Assembly (NCBI GenBank): GCA_045533955.1 | Contig: JAZSIU010000073.1 | Location: forward strand, 1-44,222 | Length of the DNA stretch: 44,222 nucleotides | Origin: HGM04593 sp045533955 | Lineage (GTDB): Bacteria; Bacteroidota; Bacteroidia; Bacteroidales; Bacteroidaceae | Direction: 5' to 3' | Shown: piece by piece, positions 1 through 6,203 of the stretch | Layout: each line of letters begins with the position of its first letter | Numbering within the stretch: the first letter of the stretch is position 1 | Notes under the pieces: generated by a model | What the model saw: the letters and a program-made list of their open reading frames with translations, nothing else | What the model was told of the DNA's origin: nothing | Databases searched by the model: none | Position numbers and translations under genes: made by a program

Positions 1-40
1 AGTCGCCGTGTTTGAGCGTAGTGCCGGGGTGCAGTATCAT
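1..40 (-). CDS. N-terminus of probable serine/threonine protein kinase (partial)
   Basis: The minus strand opens with an ATG at 40 and reads MILHPGTTLKHGD before leaving the window. This resembles the opening of Bacteroidota PknB-like kinases, which typically begin with a hydrophobic residue, then PGT and a short lead into a glycine-rich ATP loop. Two TATATTTG -7-like motifs on the same strand (73-66 and 148-141) could drive it. Only 13 residues are visible, so the family call rests on pattern memory and may be wrong. Confidence 0.4.
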   Translation of the reverse strand, partial: MILHPGTTLKHGD

Positions 41-65
41 AGTATTTCTTTTTTACATATTTTGG

Positions 66-148
66 CAAATATACGAACAAGCGAGCGAAAAATATGAAGT
101 TTACTTCAATATTTTACACAGCGAGCGCAGTGTATATTCGCAAATATA
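66..148 (-). promoter_or_regulatory. Two -7-like elements and a hairpin upstream of the left-edge gene
   Basis: On the minus strand TATATTTG occurs twice (148-141 and 73-66), both matching the Bacteroides -7 pattern TAnnTTTG and both oriented toward the gene starting at 40. Between them the heptamer GCGAGCG occurs twice (81-87 and 121-127), flanking an imperfect hairpin (about 89-115, GAAGT/ACTTC at the tip). No clear -33 TTTG is visible 20 nt upstream of either, so promoter activity is inferred. Confidence 0.35.
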
Positions 149-281
149 GCAAGTTTTTAACTTTTCTCTAAAAAATGTAATAATAATTTTAAAAAGCCGC
201 TTAAATTATATTCTTAAAATTGTTACAACTACCGAATAAAAGCCACAAAAAAAGAAATTCCTGCAAAAAAAGAACAAAATA

Positions 282-313
282 TTTGCATTTATCAAAATAG
301 CATCGTATCTTTG
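282..313 (+). promoter_or_regulatory. Promoter of the tRNA gene
   Basis: TTTG at 282-285 and TATCTTTG at 306-313 are separated by 20 nt, the Bacteroides primary sigma factor arrangement. Transcription would begin near 320, about 9 nt before the mature tRNA. The -7 element runs into GCACCGC; the same 14-mer, TATCTTTGCACCGC, recurs at the ychF promoter. Confidence 0.75.
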
Positions 314-328
314 CACCGCAAAAATGAT

Positions 329-402
329 GGCGAGATAGCTCAGCTGGTTAGAGCGTCGGATTCATAATCCGGAGGTCGTGGGATCGTGACCCACTCTCGC
401 TA
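329..402 (+). tRNA. tRNA-Met (CAU anticodon)
   Basis: A full cloverleaf can be folded. The 7-bp acceptor stem is 329-335 with 395-401 (first pair G-U) and the D stem is GCTC/GAGC (338-341, 351-354). The anticodon stem is 356-360 with 368-372 and its loop TTCATAA gives anticodon CAT. The T stem is GTGGG/CCCAC (378-382, 390-394), the discriminator is A402, and CCA is not encoded. The anticodon stem lacks the GGG/CCC pairs of initiator tRNA, so it is elongator Met or possibly the lysidine-modified Ile isoacceptor. The T loop is ATCGTGA rather than TTCGANN: the usual T54-A58 pair appears swapped to A54-T58. Confidence 0.92.
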
Positions 403-403
403 C

Positions 404-437
404 AAAAAGAACAGCCTAAAAGGCTGTTCTTTTTGTT
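404..437 (+). terminator. Rho-independent terminator of the tRNA
   Basis: A 10-bp perfect stem (408-417 with 421-430, tip AGCCT/AGGCT) with an AAA loop is extended by A-T pairs and followed by TTTT. It begins directly after the tRNA 3' end. Confidence 0.9.
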
Positions 438-542
438 TATACTCTATTCTCCCCACCCTCCAAAAAAACCTCCGCAACATTTTCTTTTACCCACCCAGCG
501 TTAAAAACATTTAAAAATCCCGAAATTATTTGCGAAAAAATT

Positions 543-570
543 GTAACCTTTCGCATCGAGCCGACGTCTT
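543..570 (+). promoter_or_regulatory. ECF sigma factor-type promoter
   Basis: GTAACC (543-548) and CGTCTT (565-570) are separated by exactly 16 nt. This is the AAC...CGTC architecture of ECF sigma promoters and differs from the TTTG/TAnnTTTG housekeeping type used elsewhere in the window. It lies about 45 nt upstream of an operon whose second gene encodes an ECF sigma factor, so positive autoregulation is the natural inference. Confidence 0.7.
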
Positions 571-615
571 ATAGGTACAGAACAAAAATTATTAACCACA
601 AAAAAAAAGAAAAAA

Positions 616-1302
616 ATGAAAAATCTACTCAAAATCATCATCGTAACACTTATGCTCGTTACACTGTTGCCCGTCCAATCGCAAGCACAACAATATAGCG
701 AAAGCCAAATTATGCAAATGGTCGAGAATGGAACCCTCAGCAGCACAATGGTCGAAAATATAATTAAACAAGACAAGGATAACGAAAATTATATACTGAG
801 AGAGGAGCAAAGAAGAACTGACAGAATTATTGAATTTATATCCATTACAGTAATTACACTGCTTGTGATAGTGTCAATAATAGTGCTCATAGTAATATAT
901 CTCCGCAATCTTGCCAAGAAAGACGCCCGCGAAAAGGAGTTTTTGATAACCCTCGTTGACAAAGGCGCAATCAGCGACGCCAACAACGAGAATCTGCAAA
1001 CGATAATAAACGCAAAAAAGGAGAAGATAATTACCGCGCAGAATAAATTCCTAACAGACACCACCCTGCTTGGAATAGGCTTTGCCGTGATGTTTTACAC
1101 ATTTACCGGCGGCGGACATATTAATGAGTTTTTTCTACTCATAGCCATTATCTTATTCTTCTCGGGGCTGTTGCGCCTTATTGTACGCACGGTATTTCTT
1201 ATAATGGAGACAATAAAAAACCGTCGCCGAGTGCAGGCAGCAAAAAGCAGCAACGAACCAATTGAAGTAAAAAACATCGACACACAAGAGGAGCAACAAT
1301 GA
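616..1302 (+). CDS. Predicted membrane protein, first gene of ECF sigma operon
   Basis: The 228-residue protein has an N-terminal hydrophobic signal-like segment (about 5-25, ending QSQA), a strong membrane helix at about 72-97, two more at about 150-168 and 172-195, and a charged C-terminal tail of about 35 residues. The short region between the signal and the first helix would be periplasmic. I recognise no enzymatic motif. It resembles the small multi-helix proteins (DUF6249-like) that often accompany ECF sigma genes in Bacteroidota, but I cannot confirm the family. Its stop codon overlaps the sigma gene start (ATGA at 1299-1302), so the two are translationally coupled. A role in sensing or restraining the sigma factor is inference from position alone. 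Confidence 0.7.
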   Translation: MKNLLKIIIVTLMLVTLLPVQSQAQQYSESQIMQMVENGTLSSTMVENIIKQDKDNENYILREEQRRTDRIIEFISITVITLLVIVSIIVLIVIYLRNLAKKDAREKEFLITLVDKGAISDANNENLQTIINAKKEKIITAQNKFLTDTTLLGIGFAVMFYTFTGGGHINEFFLLIAIILFFSGLLRLIVRTVFLIMETIKNRRRVQAAKSSNEPIEVKNIDTQEEQQ

Positions 1303-1841
1303 AAAACCCCGAAGATATTCTGTGGGTAACAAGGGTGCTTCTTTTTAACGACAACAGAGCCTACACGCATCTGATGGATAAATATCTGCCACACGTGCAC
1401 CGATATTTTCTTATTCTTACAAAGGGTAACAGCGCTGTAAGCGACGACCTTACGCAAGAGACATTCATAAAAGTGTGGCAGGGGCTCGGAGGCTTCAAGC
1501 AGATTACGTCGCTGCAAAATTGGATTCTAAAAATTGCCTTCAACACCTTTGTAAGCTATGCGCGAAAGGAGAAAAAGGAGGATTTTCTGGAACCGCTCGA
1601 CAACGAGGCAAAAGCATATGAAATTGCCGACGACGAGGCACCCCAACCACCCGACGAGGATGCGCTGCACCGTGCCATCTATCGGCTCGGCACAAAAGAG
1701 CGAGAGTGTGTAACGCTATTTTACCTCGAAGAGAAAAAAATAAAAGAGATTGTAAAAATAACCGGTTACTCCGAGGGCAGCATAAAAGCCTATCTGTCGC
1801 GCGCACGAGGCAACCTTCAAAAAATACTCAAAATAGAATGA
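1299..1841 (+). CDS. ECF-type RNA polymerase sigma factor
   Basis: The 180-residue protein has the two-domain ECF layout. Region 2 is at about 25-90, including DDLTQETFIKVWQ for core binding and the -10 recognition helix NWILKIAFNTFVSYARK. An acidic linker (about 95-125) follows, then region 4 (about 126-178) with the helix-turn-helix around KEIVKITGYSEGSIKAYLSRA. No extra C-terminal domain is present. It overlaps its neighbours by 4 nt on both sides (ATGA), so three genes form one coupled unit. An ECF-type promoter stands before the operon. The downstream small membrane protein is the best anti-sigma candidate by position, but it has no recognisable zinc anti-sigma motif. Confidence 0.93.
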   Translation: MKNPEDILWVTRVLLFNDNRAYTHLMDKYLPHVHRYFLILTKGNSAVSDDLTQETFIKVWQGLGGFKQITSLQNWILKIAFNTFVSYARKEKKEDFLEPLDNEAKAYEIADDEAPQPPDEDALHRAIYRLGTKERECVTLFYLEEKKIKEIVKITGYSEGSIKAYLSRARGNLQKILKIE

Positions 1842-2227
1842 ATGAGCGAGACAAAATAATATCCGAGGCACTGAAAAAGAGCTTCGCACCCGATGAAAAG
1901 AAAATCCCCGAGCTTCGCCTCAGGATTCAGACGCAGCTGCCGCCGCGCCGTCGCACAAACATATTTGTGCTGGTAACCCTTGCAGTCTCAAGCACGCTGA
2001 CAACCCTTTTTATGCTTGTGCAGTGGGACAACATAAAAACAATACTCGGAAAAGTACAAAATATCGCAACCGCCCCCATTGCCGACAAAGGCGACACTAT
2101 AATGTACATATTAGGAGTAATTTTTGTAAGCTACATAATAATATGGCAGATATTCAGCCTTATAGACGACTACCACTCAATAAAAAACGAGGATAATCTA
2201 AGACAGATTCTCGGCCACCGAGAATAA
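1838..2227 (+). CDS. Small two-helix membrane protein, possible anti-sigma partner
   Basis: The start was set at 1838 because its ATG overlaps the sigma factor stop (ATGA); a longer reading from 1706 would lie wholly inside the sigma gene. The 129-residue product has a charged cytoplasmic N-terminus (about 1-32, rich in K, R and E), a helix at about 33-53, a loop, a second helix at about 88-110 and a short charged tail. That shape, a soluble N-terminal part ahead of membrane helices directly after an ECF sigma gene, is what a membrane-held anti-sigma factor would look like. I see no sequence signature that proves it. Confidence 0.75.
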   Translation: MNERDKIISEALKKSFAPDEKKIPELRLRIQTQLPPRRRTNIFVLVTLAVSSTLTTLFMLVQWDNIKTILGKVQNIATAPIADKGDTIMYILGVIFVSYIIIWQIFSLIDDYHSIKNEDNLRQILGHRE

Positions 2228-2264
2228 ACCACCCCACTCATTTTCAACTTACAAAAGAAACAAC

Positions 2265-2272
2265 TATCTTTG
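2265..2272 (+). promoter_or_regulatory. -7 element of the ychF promoter
   Basis: TATCTTTG at 2265-2272 matches TAnnTTTG, with a TTTT at 2241-2244 at the right distance (20 nt) for a weak -33 element. The 14 nt TATCTTTGCACCGC are identical to the tRNA promoter at 306-319. The element sits inside the left arm of an 18-bp inverted repeat. Transcription would start near 2279, leaving a leader of about 145 nt. Confidence 0.55.
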
Positions 2273-2310
2273 CACCGCTTTTCTTTTTTTAGGAAAAGCG
2301 GTGCAAAGAT
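2266..2310. repeat. Perfect 18-bp inverted repeat over the ychF promoter
   Basis: The 18 nt at 2266-2283 (starting ATCTTTGCACCG) are the exact reverse complement of 2293-2310, separated by nine bases that are mostly T. The left arm contains the -7 box of the presumed ychF promoter. In read-through RNA from the upstream sigma operon this would form a strong hairpin. No T-tract follows it on the plus strand, so it is not a textbook terminator. Confidence 0.8.
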
Positions 2311-2423
2311 TTATTAACAAAGAAGATGCAACAGTTTCCCGCGCGCAATTGAGACGGGAAAAAATTTAGAAGCTGCCCGACAGCCTCTCTTACAGCATCT
2401 AAGAAACAACAGATTATAAAAAT

Positions 2424-3527
2424 ATGGCTCTTAAAGCAGGAATTGTAGGCCTACCGAATGTAGGAAAATCGACACTCTTCAACTGTCTCTCAAGCGCAAA
2501 GGCACAGGCAGCAAATTTTCCCTTCTGCACAATTGACGCACAGATGGGACAGATTACCGTCCCCGACGAGAGACTCAACAAGCTGGCCGAGCTTGTTCAC
2601 CCCGGACGCATCGTGCCCGCAACGTGCGACATTGTAGATATTGCCGGCCTTGTAAAAGGCGCCAGCAAAGGCGAGGGATTGGGCAACCAATTTTTGGGTA
2701 ACATACGCGAGACTGACGCCATTATCCACGTACTGCGCTGCTTCGACAACGACAATATTGTACACGTCGATGGCTCGGTTGACCCCGTGCGCGACAAAGA
2801 GATTATCGACATTGAGCTTCAACTGAAAGACCTTGAGACTGTCGAGAATCGCATAAAGCGAGTGGAAAAGCAGGCTCGTGTGGGCGGCGACAAGCAAGCA
2901 AAATTGGAGTACGAGGTGCTTATGCGCTACAAAGAGGCTCTTGAGGCCGGAAAATCGGCCCGCACGGTTGTTTTTGACACCGACGACGAGCAGCAGGCGG
3001 CAAAAAACCTCTTCCTGCTCACCTCGAAGCCCGTACTATACGTATGCAACGTCGATGACACCTCGGCAGCCTCGGGCAACAAATACGTCGATGCAGTGCG
3101 CGAGGCCATAAAGGACGAAAATGCCGAGCTTCTGATTATCTCGGCACAAACCGAGTCGGACATTGCCGAGCTCGAGAGCTACGAAGAGAAGCAAATGTTC
3201 CTCGAAGATATGGGCCTCAGCGAGTCGGGTTGCGACCGTCTGATTAAGGCCATTTACAGCCTCTTGAACCTTCAGACATTCATCACAGCGGGTGAGATGG
3301 AGGTAAAAGCGTGGACTTTCCGCAAGGGGTGGAAAGCACCGCAATGCGCCGGCGTCATACACACCGACTTTGAAAAGGGCTTTATCCGCGCCGAAGTTAT
3401 AAAGTACGACGATTATATTGCGCTGGGCTCCGAGGCCGCCGTAAAAGAGGCCGGAAAAATGGGCGTCGAGGGCAAGGAGTATGTTGTGCAGGATGGCGAC
3501 ATAATGCACTTCCGTTTCAACGTATAA
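2424..3527 (+). CDS. ychF: Redox-responsive ATPase/GTPase YchF (OLA1 family)
   Basis: YchF is a ribosome-associated P-loop ATPase of the Obg-like family. The 367-residue length is normal. The G1/P-loop GLPNVGKS is at residues 9-16, the switch/G3 region DIAGLVKGASKGEGLGNQFL at about 69-88, and NVDD stands where a G-domain would have NKxD (about 209), the family change behind ATP preference. A helical insert follows the switch region, and the C-terminal TGS-like domain runs from about 280 to the end (ITAGEMEVKAWTFRKG, HFRFNV). Its ATG lies about 150 nt after the promoter. lgt begins 14 nt downstream on the same strand, so they probably share a transcript. Confidence 0.96.
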   Translation: MALKAGIVGLPNVGKSTLFNCLSSAKAQAANFPFCTIDAQMGQITVPDERLNKLAELVHPGRIVPATCDIVDIAGLVKGASKGEGLGNQFLGNIRETDAIIHVLRCFDNDNIVHVDGSVDPVRDKEIIDIELQLKDLETVENRIKRVEKQARVGGDKQAKLEYEVLMRYKEALEAGKSARTVVFDTDDEQQAAKNLFLLTSKPVLYVCNVDDTSAASGNKYVDAVREAIKDENAELLIISAQTESDIAELESYEEKQMFLEDMGLSESGCDRLIKAIYSLLNLQTFITAGEMEVKAWTFRKGWKAPQCAGVIHTDFEKGFIRAEVIKYDDYIALGSEAAVKEAGKMGVEGKEYVVQDGDIMHFRFNV

Positions 3528-3540
3528 GCATTTGATAATA

Positions 3541-4362
3541 ATGGCTACCCTACCCTGCGCATTTGTTTGGGACCCGTCGATGAGTCCATTCTCGCTCTTC
3601 GGATTCGAGATACGCTACTACTCTATCTGCTGGATAGTGGGCCTTGCATTAGGCTATTACATTATGCAGTATCTTTATAAAAGGCAAAAGATTGCCGACG
3701 AGTTTTTCGAGCCGCTTTTTATGTACTGCTTCTTCGGCATACTCATCGGTGCACGCTTGGGACACTGTCTGTTCTACGAGCCACAGTATTATCTGTCGCA
3801 CTTTTGGGAGATGATTCTGCCCATAAAAATAACCCCCGACGGATGGAAATTCGTTGGTTATCTGGGCCTTGCGAGCCACGGTGGCACGATAGGACTTTTC
3901 ACCGCTCTGTGGCTCTACTGCCGCAAGACAAAGATGAAATTTGCCACTGTGCTCGATAATATTGCAATTACCACCCCCATTGTGGCGGCAATGATACGCT
4001 TAGGCAATTTTATGAACAGCGAGATTTTGGGACGCGCCACCGACGGGCCTACGGGCATAATATTTGCGCAGGTCGATAATGTTCCGCGCCACCCTGCACA
4101 GCTATACGAAGCAATAGCCTATCTGCTGTTCTTCGTCGGCGGATGGCTGCTGTACAAGAAATTCCCTCAGAAGGTGGGCACACTGTTCTATTTTGGCTAC
4201 TGCCTTGCGACAATCTTCACATTCCGCTTCTTTGTCGAGTTTTTAAAAGAGGTTCAGGTAGATTTTGAAAATGGAATGCTGCTCGATATGGGACAGATTC
4301 TGAGTATTCCGTTTATGATAATTGGAGCAGCCTGTATGCTCTATGGATGGAAGAAAAAATAA
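3541..4362 (+). CDS. lgt: Prolipoprotein diacylglyceryl transferase
   Basis: Lgt is the inner-membrane enzyme that attaches diacylglycerol from phosphatidylglycerol to the lipobox cysteine, the first step of lipoprotein maturation. The ATG at 3541 is preferred to an in-frame TTG at 3532. The 273-residue protein has about seven membrane helices, the HGG motif in LASHGGTIG, the signature RLGNFMNSEILGR and the late RHPAQLYEA. Its substrates here would include the XusB-like lipoprotein (20571-21962). It follows ychF by 13 nt and ends just before a strong terminator. Confidence 0.95.
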   Translation: MATLPCAFVWDPSMSPFSLFGFEIRYYSICWIVGLALGYYIMQYLYKRQKIADEFFEPLFMYCFFGILIGARLGHCLFYEPQYYLSHFWEMILPIKITPDGWKFVGYLGLASHGGTIGLFTALWLYCRKTKMKFATVLDNIAITTPIVAAMIRLGNFMNSEILGRATDGPTGIIFAQVDNVPRHPAQLYEAIAYLLFFVGGWLLYKKFPQKVGTLFYFGYCLATIFTFRFFVEFLKEVQVDFENGMLLDMGQILSIPFMIIGAACMLYGWKKK

Positions 4363-4370
4363 AGAATACA

Positions 4371-4417
4371 AACAGACAGCCGTGTAATTTTTTTCATTAC
4401 ACGGCTGTCTGTTTTTT
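4371..4417 (+). terminator. Terminator of ychF-lgt
   Basis: A 17-bp perfect stem (4372-4388 with 4396-4412; core CAGCCGTG/CACGGCTG) with a mostly T loop is followed by a run of six T residues. It lies 8 nt after the lgt stop. Confidence 0.92.
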
Positions 4418-4640
4418 ATGCACTGCGCCGAAGAATATCAGAATCCATCATTTTGATAAAAAACAACGACAATTGTTAATAAGTATAAAAAGAATCATAT
4501 ATATTTGCGCTAAACAACGAATATATACAGCGCCCGCCGCAAAAAATAGTCAATCTTTCCCGCTCGCCTGTTGCTATATTCGCAGATACAATAACAATGC
4601 AAAAAAATAACGTGCCTATGAAATAACGAAAAAATTAAAA
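4418..4640 (+). promoter_or_regulatory. Gene-free stretch with weak promoter motifs before the structured RNA
   Basis: I see no credible gene here; the only open frame runs out of lgt through its terminator. Two promoter-like motifs occur: a TATATTTG near 4498-4505 and TATATTCG at 4575-4582 (one base from the TAnnTTTG pattern). Neither has a -33 TTTG at the expected distance. Either could drive the RNA at 4641-4831. Confidence 0.35.
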
Positions 4641-4831
4641 AGACATAAAATAATTAAGCGTTAGCTTTTTTCTTGCTTATCGAAAATCGCCAAATTTTTA
4701 TTAAGCCACAAGAGTAAAAGTTGATGCTCACGTCATTTTGGCGTGGGCTTTTACTCGTATATGTGGCTAAGGTGTTTGGCGATACCTCGATAAGCATAGA
4801 AAGGGTTTTAGTCCGCGCTTTTTTATTGTCT
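4641..4831 (+). ncRNA. ssrS: Candidate 6S RNA (long structured RNA)
   Basis: About 190 nt fold into one long interrupted hairpin. The closing stem is 4641-4650 with 4821-4831 (one bulge) and 4656-4660 with 4816-4820. A large asymmetric internal bubble follows (13 nt on the 5' side, 19 nt on the 3' side). The apical arm then has five helices: 4674-4683/4787-4796 (10 bp), 4686-4694/4775-4783 (9 bp), 4704-4710/4762-4768 (7 bp), 4712-4720/4748-4756 (9 bp) and 4727-4734/4740-4747. Closing stem, central bubble and interrupted apical stem of this length are the hallmarks of 6S RNA, which mimics an open promoter to bind RNA polymerase. I identify it by architecture only. The 3' closing strand contains a T-run and no separate strong terminator is obvious, so the exact ends are uncertain. 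Confidence 0.55.
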
Positions 4832-4886
4832 GAATTTTAGGACTACGTTTTAATAGACTATTCGACAAACTACAAAATTTAATGAT

Positions 4887-6113
4887 ATGAAAAGATTTTT
4901 ATTTACTTTACTTGCTCTTGTATCGCTTACAGCATTTGCACAGGATATAATTATTTGCCGTAACGGCGACGAAATTTCGTCTAAAGTGCTTAAAATATCA
5001 AAAACAGAAATTGAGTACAAAAAATGGACAAACCAAGATGGCCCTGCATACACTATCGAAAAGGCCGAGGTGTTTATGATTAAATACCAAAATGGCGAAA
5101 AGGATGTGTTTAAAGAGACACCGGCAGCACAAACATCATCGGCCGGTGAAGAAAACCCCGCCGACAGCGAACAAGGCCCCAACGAACCCATAATGGCAAC
5201 CCCCGCCGACAATAATGCCGAGCTCATTGCCGAATATAACAATGAGGTTCACGAATATTTTCTAAGATACCCCGAGAAAAACAAAGTTAAAAAAGCAAGT
5301 AGTTATATAAGTATTTTTGGTATTACCGCCTCTTCCATTCTCTCGACCGATGACATTGAAATATCTTTGGTTCAAGTAAATAAAGAGAATTCTTATGAAT
5401 ATATATACGGACACAGTATAGGAGAAACCATAAAACCACCATATGAACCATTTTCAAATAATTATAGACCAAAATACGCAATTATTATTAAAAATAAAAC
5501 GTCTCGTGTAATTTATATTGATAAAGCAGCGTGCTTTGGTACCTCATCGACAGGAAAAACAAAAAAGTATTACGACCACACAGAATATACCGTTACCGAG
5601 GGTGGTAACTCGGGTAGCGGTGCAAGCGTTAATTTAGGCTCGGTTGCCGACGCATTAGGCGTAGGAGGTGCTGTGGGAACATTGGCCGGCGGTGTAAATG
5701 TAGGCGGAGACAAAGGTAAATTCAGTGCTACCACCACTACCTATAAAAATGATAGAGTTTTAACCATCCCGCCACAATCTTCGGTAGCTCTCTCGGAGGA
5801 CGCATATAGAAAGCATCCGACTAATAAAAAAGAGTATATTATTACCGGTTCATACGAATATCACAAGTTACCGGAATTATCTTTAAATGTTGATGAAATA
5901 AAACAATTTACCGAAGATAACACACCAAGCAACATAGTAAATTATATGATAACCTACTCTTTAGATAAAGAGTTAAAGAATTGTTTTATGGTAAATTTTG
6001 GTGTATATGTAAAAGAGGTTTTTGGAATAAGATATAGTTATACATATTATTTTGATAAAGGATTAAAATCAAAGACACCAAAAACAATTGTTGCTGAATA
6101 TTTTTCTTTCTAA
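4887..6113 (+). CDS. Secreted protein of unknown function
   Basis: The 408-residue protein has a clear signal peptide (lysine-arginine start, hydrophobic core, AFAQ near residue 19) without a lipobox, so it should be periplasmic or exported. The mature N-terminus (about 20-75, DIIICRNGDEISSKVLKIS onwards) looks like a small beta domain seen at the front of many uncharacterised Bacteroidota exported proteins. A low-complexity acidic/proline linker follows (about 78-115). A later part (about 135-385) includes a glycine-rich stretch (about 243-275, VADALGVGGAVGTLAGGVN) and a beta-rich C-terminus. I do not recognise a function. The second half is more AT-rich than neighbouring genes. It stands alone, convergent with katA and sharing a terminator. 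Confidence 0.85.
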   Translation: MKRFLFTLLALVSLTAFAQDIIICRNGDEISSKVLKISKTEIEYKKWTNQDGPAYTIEKAEVFMIKYQNGEKDVFKETPAAQTSSAGEENPADSEQGPNEPIMATPADNNAELIAEYNNEVHEYFLRYPEKNKVKKASSYISIFGITASSILSTDDIEISLVQVNKENSYEYIYGHSIGETIKPPYEPFSNNYRPKYAIIIKNKTSRVIYIDKAACFGTSSTGKTKKYYDHTEYTVTEGGNSGSGASVNLGSVADALGVGGAVGTLAGGVNVGGDKGKFSATTTTYKNDRVLTIPPQSSVALSEDAYRKHPTNKKEYIITGSYEYHKLPELSLNVDEIKQFTEDNTPSNIVNYMITYSLDKELKNCFMVNFGVYVKEVFGIRYSYTYYFDKGLKSKTPKTIVAEYFSF

Positions 6114-6154
6114 AGTATTTAATTCATTTGTAGGTAATAAATTCTATTTAATTG

Positions 6155-6199
6155 TTATCGGCAGCCGAATATTACCAAATAATATTCGGCTGCCGATAA
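6155..6199. terminator. Bidirectional terminator between the secreted protein gene and katA
   Basis: A perfect 19-bp inverted repeat (6155-6173 with 6181-6199; core CGGCAGCCG/CGGCTGCCG) with a 7-nt loop lies between the two convergent stops. AT-rich flanks on both sides fit use in both directions. Confidence 0.85.
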
Positions 6200-6203
6200 T
6201 TAG

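Noticed and set aside
4347..4610. An 87-codon open frame after lgt
   Set aside because: It runs out of the lgt coding end through the lgt terminator, has atypical composition, and lacks its own start context.
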